From: Bacillota bacterium
GTDB taxonomy: Bacteria > Bacillota > Clostridia > Oscillospirales > Ruminococcaceae
NCBI GenBank assembly: GCA_023396215.1
Contig: JAEWWW010000083.1
Span: 1-9,958 of the forward strand
Direction of reading: 5' to 3'
DNA: 9,958 bases
The translations under genes were made by a program, and so were the position numbers. The notes under the pieces were generated by a model. The model searched no databases and had not been told where the DNA came from. It saw nothing but the letters and a program-made list of their open reading frames with translations. Shown here in pieces: positions 1-5,730 of the stretch. Each line of letters starts with the position of its first letter. Position 1 is the first letter of the stretch.

Positions 1-85
1 CTGCTGCTGGCCGGGACGGTTTTGCTGCTGACCGGGGCGGTTTTGCTGCTGGCCGGGGCGGTTCTGCTGCTGGCCGGGGCGGTTT
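1..85 (-). repeat. Four tandem 21-bp repeats inside infB
   Basis: Four consecutive 21-bp units, on the plus strand gctgctggccggggcggtttt with one or two substitutions, encode four copies of the heptapeptide Asn-Arg-Pro-Gly-Gln-Gln-Gln on the minus strand. The array touches the window edge and may continue. The units are nearly identical at DNA level, so copy number may vary by slippage without breaking the frame. Confidence 0.9.
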
Positions 86-468
86 TGGCCCCCCTCCTGC
101 TGTTTAAAGACCACCGGCCGCTGGTCGGCGGCAGGCACCGGAGCTGTGGGCAGCTTCACCGCCGGGGAGGGTGCGGGGGCTGCTGCTTTTTCCTGCGCGG
201 GGGCCGCACCCGCAGGCTCCTGCGGGCGGGGCTTTTCGGCAGCCTGCTTTGCACGGGCCGCTTCTGCCTTGGCGAAAAATTCCTCAAAGCTCTCTACCTG
301 ATTGCTCTGGGTATATGTTTCAAAGATGATGTTCAGTTCCTCGTTTGTGAGGGCTGTCATATGTTTTCTGCCGTCATTGGGCAGGTGCTTTTCCAGCAAT
401 TCCAAAATTGATTTGCTGGGCACTTCCAAGTCCTTTGCTACCTCATGTACCCTGTATTTATCCATCAT
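1..468 (-). CDS. infB: Translation initiation factor IF-2, N-terminal part (runs off left edge)
   Basis: The first 156 codons of IF-2, the GTPase that brings initiator tRNA to the 30S subunit and promotes subunit joining. The N-terminus (MDKYRVHEVAKDLEVPSKS after the first Met) matches the small IF2_N helical domain. About 50 charged residues follow, then an Ala/Pro/Glu-rich linker and, at the window edge, tandem Asn-Arg-Pro-Gly-Gln-Gln-Gln repeats. This is the usual low-complexity, variable linker of Gram-positive IF-2; the G domain lies outside the window. I chose ATG at 468 because it overlaps the ylxQ stop as ATGA and has an AGGGAGGAG ribosome site about ten bases upstream. A second ATG follows directly at 465 and would remove one residue. 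It is the last visible gene of the rimP-nusA operon and is probably translationally coupled to ylxQ. The gene name is secure from both sequence and context. Confidence 0.93.
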   Translation of the reverse strand, partial: MMDKYRVHEVAKDLEVPSKSILELLEKHLPNDGRKHMTALTNEELNIIFETYTQSNQVESFEEFFAKAEAARAKQAAEKPRPQEPAGAAPAQEKAAAPAPSPAVKLPTAPVPAADQRPVVFKQQEGGQNRPGQQQNRPGQQQNRPGQQQNRPGQQQ

Positions 469-797
469 AGTCTATCTGCTCCTCCCTGTTTGGACAATTC
501 GCTGAGAATGGCCTGCGCCAGACCAGCGTCGGTTATCGCCAGCACCCCGGTTCTTTTACTCAGCACCACCGACAGTTCGTCCATGGTTTGCTGGGTTTGC
601 AAGATGTCACCCGCGTATTGGCACTTGCCGGCCGAGAAATGCAGCTCTGACCGGGTTTTATCTGAAAGGTCGCAGGCCAGCAGCACCAGCCGGGCCTTTG
701 CGTCCTGCATGCTTTCTACAACAGCATCGAAGCCTGTTGTGAGTTTGCCCGCCTTGCGGCAGATGGAAAGAAGCGAAACTAATTTGCTATTCTTCAC
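465..797 (-). CDS. ylxQ: YlxQ, L7Ae-family RNA-binding protein
   Basis: A 110-residue protein of the ribosomal L7Ae/L30e/Gadd45 fold, the family that binds kink-turn RNA. It begins VKNSKLVSLLSICRKAGKL, and the N-terminal helix with the Arg-Lys-Ala-Gly-Lys motif is typical of the family. Size (about 100 residues) and position between ylxR and infB match YlxQ of Bacillus and relatives. An upstream ATG at 866 would add 23 residues that read like out-of-frame rnpM sequence. I prefer GTG at 797, which overlaps the end of rnpM by 11 bases and has GGAGGAGG 12 bases upstream, a slightly long spacing. The stop TGA overlaps the infB start. The precise cellular role of YlxQ is poorly defined; RNA binding is known for the family, and its target here is unknown. 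Confidence 0.88.
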   Translation of the reverse strand: MKNSKLVSLLSICRKAGKLTTGFDAVVESMQDAKARLVLLACDLSDKTRSELHFSAGKCQYAGDILQTQQTMDELSVVLSKRTGVLAITDAGLAQAILSELSKQGGADRL

Positions 798-1059
798 CGG
801 CCTGCATTTCCTCCTCCAACCTGTCGTAGACCTCTTCGGGTATCTGGCAGGCAAACACCCGCTCAAAGCTTTTTGTCTTGCGGGCTTTTTTCAGGCAATC
901 CACCTGACGGCAGACATAAGCGCCCCGACCGGGCTTTTTGCCGGTCATATCCAGCGCAATTTCGCCCTGGGGGGATTTTACCACCCGCACCAGCTCGCGC
1001 TTGGGCAGGTGGCTTTTGCAGCCTGTGCACATCCGGACAGGCACTCGTTTATTTTGCAT
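787..1059 (-). CDS. rnpM: RnpM/YlxR, RNA-binding modulator (DUF448)
   Basis: A 90-residue YlxR-family protein. The signature is clear: VRMCTGC at residues 8-14, then KKPGRGAYVC near residues 41-50, which forms the basic surface with Cys residues seen in the family. YlxR in Bacillus subtilis has been reported to bind and modulate RNase P, hence the name RnpM; the role here is inferred from family membership. The start at 1059 is well supported by AGGAGG seven bases upstream (1067-1072). It lies after a 196-bp gap from nusA, the only sizeable gap in this operon, and its last 11 bases overlap ylxQ. Some annotation systems call it nucleic-acid-binding protein YlxR or simply DUF448. Confidence 0.9.
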   Translation of the reverse strand: MQNKRVPVRMCTGCKSHLPKRELVRVVKSPQGEIALDMTGKKPGRGAYVCRQVDCLKKARKTKSFERVFACQIPEEVYDRLEEEMQAGEE

Positions 1060-1255
1060 CTGTCGTCCTCCTCTCGGTGGGGTGGGGCATAGCGGGGGTT
1101 TGCCTGAAAAACGTGAAGCCGATATGCCCTTCGCAAGCGGCGGGGGGATGCGGGGCGGAACCGCGGGAACACTTTATGTATTCCATGCATCCTGCGCCCG
1201 GCCAAAGCCGGTGCTTGCGGGGAAAAGCGAGGGCTTCGGGCTTTCAAGCGTTCCT
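1060..1255. other. Gap between nusA and rnpM
   Basis: These 196 GC-rich bases hold no convincing gene. On the minus strand they end with the rnpM ribosome site. A perfect 5-bp stem with a 4-base loop lies at 1198-1211 (ccggc/gccgg), with no T-run on either side, so it is not a standard terminator. I see no good sigma-A promoter. A minus-strand frame at 978-1247 crosses the gap but runs mostly over rnpM in another frame and has no ribosome site, so it is not called. Confidence 0.5.
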
Positions 1256-2329
1256 TTACTCCCCTGCCGACTCTCCGGGCTGCTCTTCGCCGTAGAAGCC
1301 GCTTTCGGGGCGGATGTCAATCTTCCAGCCGGTGAGCTTGGCGGCCAGACGGGCGTTTTGCCCCTTGTTGCCGATGGCCAGCGAAAGCTGGTGGTCGGGT
1401 ACCGTGACGCGGCAGCTCTTGGGGGCTTCGGGGTTTTCCTCCACCGAAAGCACGGTGGCGGGCGAAAGGGCGGCGGCGATAAACTCGGTGGGCTCTTCGC
1501 TGTATTTCACAACGTCGATTTTTTCGCCCCCCAGCTCATCCACAATGCCCGAAACGCGGGTGCCCTTGGGGCCGATGCAGGCGCCCACGGCATCGACGTT
1601 TTCATCCCTGCTGTAGACCGCCAGTTTGGTGCGGGAGCCCGCTTCTCTCGAGATGGCCTTGATTTCCACCACGCCGTCGTAGATTTCGGGCACCTGCATC
1701 TCAAAGAGGCGTTTTACCAGCCCGGGGTGGGTGCGGGAAATCATCAGGCGGGGGCCTTTTTCAGAGCTGACCACATCCACCACATAGACCTTGATTTTGT
1801 CGCCGTCCCGCAGCTCTTCACCGGGCACCTGCTCCGACTTGGGCAGCATGGCCTCCGAGTTGCCGATTTCCAGCGTGGCGCTGCCCTTACGGGGGTCAAG
1901 CCGCAGCACGGTGGCCGAGACGATGTCGTTTTGGCGGCTCTGGTACTCGGCCAGCAACTGGCCTTTTTCGGCTTCGCGGATGCCCTGACGGATGACATGC
2001 TTTGCCGACTGGGCCGCGATACGGCCAAACTGCTTGGTTTCGAGGGGGATTTCCACGATATCCCCTTCCTTGGCCTTTTTGCTGTAGCGCACCGCATCGG
2101 TGAGCGAGATTTCCAGCATGGGGTCCTCAACCTCTTTAACAGCCGTTTTACGCACCGCTACATAGAAGGTTTCGCTGTCGGGGTCGATGTCCACGATATT
2201 GTCCTCGCTGCCCAGATCTCGCTTAACGGCAATGGAAATGGCGTTTCTGATTTTCTCTATCAGATACTCCACAGGGATTCCTTTCTCCCGCTCCAGCATG
2301 GCCAGGGCTTCAAAAAATTCGTGGTTCAT
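1256..2329 (-). CDS. nusA: Transcription elongation/termination factor NusA
   Basis: A 357-residue NusA of the Gram-positive length (around 350-380; the enterobacterial protein is longer because of C-terminal acidic repeats). Domains in order: N-terminal RNA-polymerase-binding domain (about 1-125, beginning MNHEFFEALAMLEREKGI), S1 domain (about 135-200, with VSATVLRLD and GDKIKVYVVDV), KH1 (about 225-275, with the GPKG loop in CIGPKGTRVSGI) and KH2 (about 290-345, with AIGNKGQNARLAAKLTGWK). NusA binds RNA polymerase and nascent RNA and controls pausing, termination and antitermination. The ATG at 2329 overlaps the rimP stop as ATGA, with GGAGG nine bases upstream. It is the second gene of the operon. 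The identification is secure; no key motif appears damaged. Confidence 0.97.
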   Translation of the reverse strand: MNHEFFEALAMLEREKGIPVEYLIEKIRNAISIAVKRDLGSEDNIVDIDPDSETFYVAVRKTAVKEVEDPMLEISLTDAVRYSKKAKEGDIVEIPLETKQFGRIAAQSAKHVIRQGIREAEKGQLLAEYQSRQNDIVSATVLRLDPRKGSATLEIGNSEAMLPKSEQVPGEELRDGDKIKVYVVDVVSSEKGPRLMISRTHPGLVKRLFEMQVPEIYDGVVEIKAISREAGSRTKLAVYSRDENVDAVGACIGPKGTRVSGIVDELGGEKIDVVKYSEEPTEFIAAALSPATVLSVEENPEAPKSCRVTVPDHQLSLAIGNKGQNARLAAKLTGWKIDIRPESGFYGEEQPGESAGE

Positions 2330-2820
2330 CTCTTTTGTCCTCCATAATCAAAATCATCATACAGTCGTATATAAGCCGCTTCGTTTTTGCGGAAGCTAAT
2401 TTCGGTATTATCTTCTGTAACAATGGTGATGGCCTCGCCGTCGGCCTTGACAAGGCTGCCAACCCAATCCCGGGCACCCTGCACCGGACGGATAAAGCGC
2501 ACCGTGACCTTGCTGCCCATGTACTGCTCAAAATGACCGGGACGGCTGAGCTCGCGCTCCACCCCCGGCGAAGAAACCTCAAGGCAGTAGCTTTGATCGA
2601 TGGGGTCGGCCTCGTCCAGCAGCTTATCCACCGCGCGGCTGAACCGCTCGCAATCGTCGATGTTGACACCGCTCTCTTTATCAATGAGATAGCGCAGATA
2701 CCATGTGCCGCCCTCTTTTTCAAAGCGGACGTCCCACAGCTGCAGGCCCATGCCCTCAGCCACCGGCAGAGCCAGCTTTTCGCAGACAGACACGGTATTG
2801 GGTTTCTTGTTACCGCCCAA
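2326..2820 (-). CDS. rimP: Ribosome maturation factor RimP
   Basis: A 164-residue RimP (YlxS/YhbC family), a 30S-subunit assembly factor. Family signatures are the N-terminal alpha/beta domain with LQLWDVRFEKEGGTWYLRY, then GVNIDDCERFSRAVDKLLDE and YCLEVSSPGVERELSRPGHF, and a C-terminal SH3-like barrel. The start is TTG at 2820, chosen because AAGGGAGG (2828-2835) stands seven bases upstream and no in-frame ATG or GTG gives the conserved N-terminus. It is the first gene of the rimP-nusA-rnpM-ylxQ-infB operon, directly behind a promoter and two hairpins that may regulate the operon. It shares an ATGA overlap with nusA, which suggests translational coupling. The identity is secure. Confidence 0.95.
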   Translation of the reverse strand: MGGNKKPNTVSVCEKLALPVAEGMGLQLWDVRFEKEGGTWYLRYLIDKESGVNIDDCERFSRAVDKLLDEADPIDQSYCLEVSSPGVERELSRPGHFEQYMGSKVTVRFIRPVQGARDWVGSLVKADGEAITIVTEDNTEISFRKNEAAYIRLYDDFDYGGQKR

Positions 2821-2836
2821 CGGTTATCCTCCCTTC

Positions 2837-2854
2837 GGGTGGCAATTACCACCC
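2837..2854 (-). promoter_or_regulatory. Second hairpin next to the rimP ribosome site
   Basis: GGGTGG and CCACCC form a perfect six-pair stem with a six-base loop, directly upstream of the rimP Shine-Dalgarno sequence (2828-2835). It could affect access to the ribosome site, or be an alternative partner for the upstream G-rich stem. The function is inferred only from position. Confidence 0.45.
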
Positions 2855-2863
2855 AACAAACGG

Positions 2864-2891
2864 AAAGAGCGGGCTGTGCGTCCCACTCTTT
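2864..2891 (-). promoter_or_regulatory. rimP operon leader stem-loop
   Basis: On the minus-strand transcript, AAAGAGTGGG and CCCGCTCTTT form a ten-pair stem (one G-U pair) around an 8-base loop. It lies just after the promoter and about 45 bases before the rimP start. A hairpin with a very similar AAAGAGUGGG stem is, from memory, common ahead of rimP in Clostridia and other Firmicutes. No long U-run follows, so it is more likely a leader element or RNA-processing/stability structure than a simple terminator. Confidence 0.6.
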
Positions 2892-2906
2892 CTACCTTCA
2901 TTATCA

Positions 2907-2934
2907 TTTATAATTTAACACAAAGCTGTCGCAA
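2907..2934 (-). promoter_or_regulatory. Predicted sigma-A promoter of the rimP-nusA-infB operon
   Basis: On the minus strand, TTGCGA (2929-2934) and TATAAA (2907-2912) are separated by 16 bases in an AT-rich stretch, just upstream of the leader hairpin. The distance to rimP leaves a leader of roughly 80 bases. The -10 could also be read a few bases further on at GATAAT. The call rests on consensus match and position only. Confidence 0.55.
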
Positions 2935-3012
2935 ATGCAAGAGTTTAACCGCACTTTCAAGGCTTCGGTGGGCAAAATACCATTTAAGAGACCAGATTGC
3001 GCATCGGCGCTG

Positions 3013-3462
3013 CTATTCTTCCATCTGCTTGCCCAAAAAGGCGGCAGCCGTTTGGATGAGTTTGACCTCGGTTTCGCCGGCTATCGAGCCGGGGTCGTTG
3101 AGCATAAACATGACGCTGCCGCAGACGTCGCCCGCCGCAATGATGGGGTACTGCACCAGTGCATAATGCTCCACCCCTTCCACCGGCTGCAGCTTGCGGC
3201 CTTCGCCGTTATTGACATAGCTTTTGCGGTTTTCCATGTATTCTTCCAACGAAGCGGAGACCCGGCGCTCCAGCAGCTCTTTTTTAGACATGCCCGCCAC
3301 CGAGATAACATGGTCCCGGTCACAGACCACCACAGGGTAGCCGCTGGTTTTATTCAGTGCCTCTGCATACTGGGCGGCAAAGCCTCCCAGCTCGCCGATG
3401 GGGGAATATTTTTTAAAGATGACCTCGCCGTCGTTATCGGTATATATCTCAAGGGGGTCGCC
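3013..3462 (-). other. spoVT: SpoVT remnant: residues equivalent to about 31-178
   Basis: This 3' portion of the fused frame matches the B. subtilis SpoVT sequence as I remember it, starting at the Gly-Asp-Pro-Leu-Glu-Ile that ends the AbrB-type DNA-binding domain. The matching blocks are DGEVIFKKYSPIGELG, the GAF-like domain with VVVCDRDHVISVAG and SKKELLERRVSASLEE, and the terminus AAAFLGKQMEE. The length, 149 residues, equals the corresponding part of the family protein. What is missing is the first ~30 residues with the signature normally reading MKATGIVRRIDDLGRVV. SpoVT normally acts in the forespore with sigma-G to tune spore-coat, cortex and germination genes. In this arrangement it has no DNA-binding half and no start of its own, so SpoVT function is probably lost unless the DNA is rearranged. 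Confidence 0.87.
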
Positions 3463-5166
3463 GTCACTGATAACACTGACATCGTAAACCTTATCCGTGT
3501 GTTTGACACTGGATTGGGTGACTTTCGTTGCGCTATTTACGATGCCCTGCTTAAAATTTGCGGCACCCTCCTGTGTTTCGCACTGGAGCAGGTGGTCAAT
3601 ATCCGCCTTGAGCCGAATCTCCAACCGGTTTTCGTAGACAATGATTTTTTCGATAATCAGTTCCAAATCGGTTTTGTCCAGCTTGTCCTTTTCGAGAATT
3701 TCATCGAAAATCTCCAAAGCGGTGCGGGCAATGCGGTTGACCTGAAGGATGGTGTTGCGTTTGTTGACGGTGAGCTCCAGCTGGTTTTTCAGCCCGGTAA
3801 TTTTGTCCTCCAGCTCTGCCTCCATCTCGTCATAGGTTTGTTCCAGCAGCTCTTCCTTATCCGGATGCTTCATCACATCCCGGATGCGCTGCCGCTTGGT
3901 TGCCTTCAGCTCCTCGTAGGCGTCGTCAATCTGACGTTGGATGATTGCCGAAGTTTCCTCGTTGTGCTTGACTTCGGTGCTTTCGTTTTGGATGGCGGCG
4001 TTCAGCCGCTCGAGCATATCGGCGGAGTTTTCTTTCACTTTGCGGATATACCGCTTGAGCAAATCGTCCAGCAAATCCACCCGCGTATGGTGGCTGGTAC
4101 AGCCCTTTCGCCCCCGGCGGTGGTAACTGCCGCAGATGTAGGCGGGCTTTAAGTCGCTCCGGCTCATGGAAAACATCGGCGCGCCGCAATCTCCACATAC
4201 CAAAAAACCGGAATAGGCGTTTTCGTATTTTTTAATTCCCCGGTAATTGCTGTTGGTGCGGTGCTTGCGCTGCTCCTGCGCCTTGGCAAAAACACGGTAG
4301 TCGACAATAGGCGGGTGGTGATTTTCAAAAATAATGTGGTCACTCTCGTCTTTTTTTAGGTCCGCGCCGTTTATCTTTTTACGGGTATACTTGCCTTGGC
4401 GCAGGGTACCGATGTAAAAATCGTTCTCAAGGATGCCCTGTACGGTCACGATGCTCCATTCCTGCTTGGCTTTCAGCTTGGTTTCTTCCCCGCGTTCCTC
4501 CCTGCGACGACGCTCCACCATGCGTGGTGTAGGGATTTTCAGCTCGGTCAAGTGGTTGGCAATTTTCTTGTAGCCCCAGCCGCCGTTGTACAGCTCGAAG
4601 ATTTTACGAACAACCTCGGCGGCCGGCTCGTCCACCTCGAAGGCCATTGTTTTGCTGTTGGTAATGACATACCCATAGGGAACGGCGCAAATCCATTTGC
4701 CGTCGTTCTGTCGCCGTTTAATCACTGACTTGACCTTTTTGCTGGTGTCGGTAACCGGCATTTCGTTGATGAGAAAGCGGAACTGAATGGCCGTCCAGTC
4801 GTCGTAGGTGGGGTAGTCGATACTGTCGCCAATCGAGATAATGCGCACACCCTGGTCACGCAAGTCCTCAAGCTCCACGAGTCCGCGGCTGTTGCGGCGG
4901 GCAAAACGTGAGAAATCTTTTACGATTAAAATGTCGTACTGGTGCGCCATGAGCAAGGGGCGCATTTTCTGGTAGCCCTCGCGCTGTTCAAAAGTATAGC
5001 CCGAGCGGTCACGGTCCTCGAAAAAGGTCAGGCTGCTACCAGGAAATTTTTTCGCCACAAAGTCCTCGATGATGGCTTTCTGGTTCTCAATGGAGGTGTT
5101 CTCACGGTCAATTTCTTCGTCCACCGAAATGCGGCAGTAACCGGCTATGGCAAAGGTTTCTATCAA
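3013..5166 (-). CDS. Large serine recombinase fused in frame to the C-terminal part of SpoVT
   Basis: One uninterrupted frame of about 717 residues. The N-terminal catalytic domain has AGYCRISVDEE (Ser14 the likely nucleophile), YTFEQREGYQKM and IVKDFSRFARRN. A Recombinase domain follows (around VPYGYVI to KIANHL), then a zinc ribbon (CGDCG and later Cys in YICGS and GCTSHH), a long coiled coil, and a tail with KIIVYENRLEIRLKAD. This is the TnpX/TndX-like large serine recombinase layout, which catalyses integration and excision at att sites. From GDPLEIYTDNDGEVIFKKYS onward, the last 149 residues are instead SpoVT, ending LIQTAAAFLGKQMEE. The frame is open upstream to ATG 5211, but that ATG lies upstream of the predicted -10 and has no ribosome site. 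TTG 5166 (after GGTGAG) gives a normal family N-terminus; GTG 5178 or 5175 are alternatives. Recombinase and SpoVT identities are both strong; whether the fusion protein is functional is unknown. Confidence 0.88.
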   Translation of the reverse strand: MIETFAIAGYCRISVDEEIDRENTSIENQKAIIEDFVAKKFPGSSLTFFEDRDRSGYTFEQREGYQKMRPLLMAHQYDILIVKDFSRFARRNSRGLVELEDLRDQGVRIISIGDSIDYPTYDDWTAIQFRFLINEMPVTDTSKKVKSVIKRRQNDGKWICAVPYGYVITNSKTMAFEVDEPAAEVVRKIFELYNGGWGYKKIANHLTELKIPTPRMVERRRREERGEETKLKAKQEWSIVTVQGILENDFYIGTLRQGKYTRKKINGADLKKDESDHIIFENHHPPIVDYRVFAKAQEQRKHRTNSNYRGIKKYENAYSGFLVCGDCGAPMFSMSRSDLKPAYICGSYHRRGRKGCTSHHTRVDLLDDLLKRYIRKVKENSADMLERLNAAIQNESTEVKHNEETSAIIQRQIDDAYEELKATKRQRIRDVMKHPDKEELLEQTYDEMEAELEDKITGLKNQLELTVNKRNTILQVNRIARTALEIFDEILEKDKLDKTDLELIIEKIIVYENRLEIRLKADIDHLLQCETQEGAANFKQGIVNSATKVTQSSVKHTDKVYDVSVISDGDPLEIYTDNDGEVIFKKYSPIGELGGFAAQYAEALNKTSGYPVVVCDRDHVISVAGMSKKELLERRVSASLEEYMENRKSYVNNGEGRKLQPVEGVEHYALVQYPIIAAGDVCGSVMFMLNDPGSIAGETEVKLIQTAAAFLGKQMEE
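3463..3474 (-). other. Candidate recombination junction (att core) in spoVT
   Basis: Residues VSVIS belong to the recombinase tail and DGDPLEI to SpoVT, so the crossover lies in or next to the codons ATC AGT GAC GGC. Serine integrases exchange at a 2-bp core, so GA or GG here are the best candidates. The other att site and the 5' part of spoVT are not in the window, so the exact core is inference. Confidence 0.45.
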
Positions 5167-5171
5167 CGTTC

Positions 5172-5246
5172 TCACCACGCGATACAATGTTTGTAGATAA
5201 TATTGTAGCATAGGTGAGTGGGGATAGCAAGGGAAAAAATATACAC
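5172..5246 (-). CDS. Possible 24-codon leader ORF ahead of the recombinase
   Basis: A GTG at 5246 has an excellent ribosome site (AAGGAGGG, 5253-5260, six-base spacing) and opens a 24-codon frame beginning VYIFSLAIPTHLCYN. It ends at TGA 5172-5174, five bases before the TTG at 5166 and overlapping the alternative GTG starts. An upstream promoter-like pair (TTGTCA, 17 bases, CATTAT) could drive it. Its product resembles nothing I know. It may be a real coupled leader peptide, or the ribosome site may be a leftover of an ancestral recombinase start. Low confidence. Confidence 0.25.
   Translation of the reverse strand: MYIFSLAIPTHLCYNIIYKHCIAW
5202..5230 (-). promoter_or_regulatory. Predicted sigma-A promoter of the recombinase
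   Basis: On the minus strand TTGCTA (5225-5230) and TACAAT (5202-5207) are separated by exactly 17 bases, a good vegetative promoter. It would start transcription near 5195, downstream of the ATG at 5211, which argues for an internal GTG or TTG start for the recombinase. Confidence 0.6.
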
Positions 5247-5351
5247 TTTTGACCCTCCTTTGTATTGATGATAATGTAGAATAAGGGGCCAGTTGACAAA
5301 GTAGAATTCATTATCTTTTATGGTAAAATATATTCATAGGGGGCGATGGAA
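5212..5351. promoter_or_regulatory. Divergent promoter region with overlapping -35 elements
   Basis: TTGACA at 5293-5298 on the plus strand (17 bases to TTTTAT) overlaps TTGTCA on the minus strand (17 bases to CATTAT), so the two divergent promoters would compete for the same site. The heptamer gtagaat occurs twice, at 5276-5282 and 5301-5307, 25 bases apart and flanking the shared -35. This looks like an operator for a repressor that controls the recombinase side and the opposite gene. The promoter and operator calls are inference. Confidence 0.4.
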
Positions 5352-5441
5352 ATGATGGGTATAAAGATTGAGTACCGTAGGGGGGCGGACAAGAAGTTGG
5401 ACTGCTCAATAGGGTACTGTCAAGAAAGTTTCGCAAATTAG
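5352..5441 (+). pseudogene. 5' fragment of an unknown gene, cut by the IS shell
   Basis: ATG ATG at 5352-5357 follows an AGGGGG ribosome site with eight-base spacing and the TTGACA promoter above. The frame reads MMGIKIEYRRGADKKLDCSI for 20 codons and then runs into the insertion-sequence end at about 5413, which supplies nine alien codons and a TAG at 5439-5441. I do not recognise the protein. Its position, divergent from the recombinase, suggests a gene of the same integrated element. No continuation is found on the other side of the IS shell. Confidence 0.4.
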
Positions 5442-5466
5442 GAAGCAGAGATGGTAGAGCAGGAGG

Positions 5467-5697
5467 TTAGCCGGCGATATCGGAATCGGCAACCGCAGTG
5501 TCCAGGTGCATCATGTTCATATACTTCTTGTTACCCCACTGGGTGCCGGCCACATACCGCAATCTGGCACAAACCAGCATCAGGGTAGAGTTACCGTCCG
5601 GGAAGGTGCCCACAACTCTGGTGCGCCGGCGAATCTCTCGATTAAGGCGCTCAATGACGTTGTTGGTGCGAATGCGTGTCCAGTGTTCGAAGGGGAA
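5467..5697 (-). pseudogene. IS256-family transposase, C-terminal 76 residues only
   Basis: Reading from FPFEHWTRIRTNN to SDIAG and a TAA stop, this is the C-terminal end of a Mutator (Transposase_mut) transposase. It includes the conserved helix with the catalytic Glu (NNVIERLNREIRRRTR). It is close to the C-terminus of the intact transposase at 6028-7215 (about 80% identical bases by eye), but comes from a distinct subgroup. Everything upstream of FPFEH is missing: at about 5698 it joins unrelated sequence and then fragments of another transposase type. Its stop lies about 55 bases inside the 5413 end, the normal spacing for an IS256-type right end. It cannot encode an active enzyme. Confidence 0.85.
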
Positions 5698-5730
5698 AAT
5701 ATTTTGCCCTGTTTTCCGCCAATTGCATGT

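Noticed and set aside
1..85. Tandem repeats as a CRISPR array
   Set aside because: Units are contiguous 21-mers without spacers and keep the infB frame, so they are coding repeats.
978..1247. Minus-strand 89-codon frame across the nusA-rnpM gap
   Set aside because: It overlaps most of rnpM in another phase, is Arg/Pro-rich, and lacks a ribosome site.
938..2347. Long plus-strand open frame (469 codons) over nusA
   Set aside because: It is the antisense of nusA, rnpM and their gap in GC-rich DNA. It has no ribosome site or recognisable motif, while the minus strand has clear NusA domains.
2935..4152. Plus-strand open frame of 405 codons opposite the recombinase
   Set aside because: It is a mirror frame of the recombinase-SpoVT gene, rich in His/Phe/Leu as expected from antisense reading, with no supported start.
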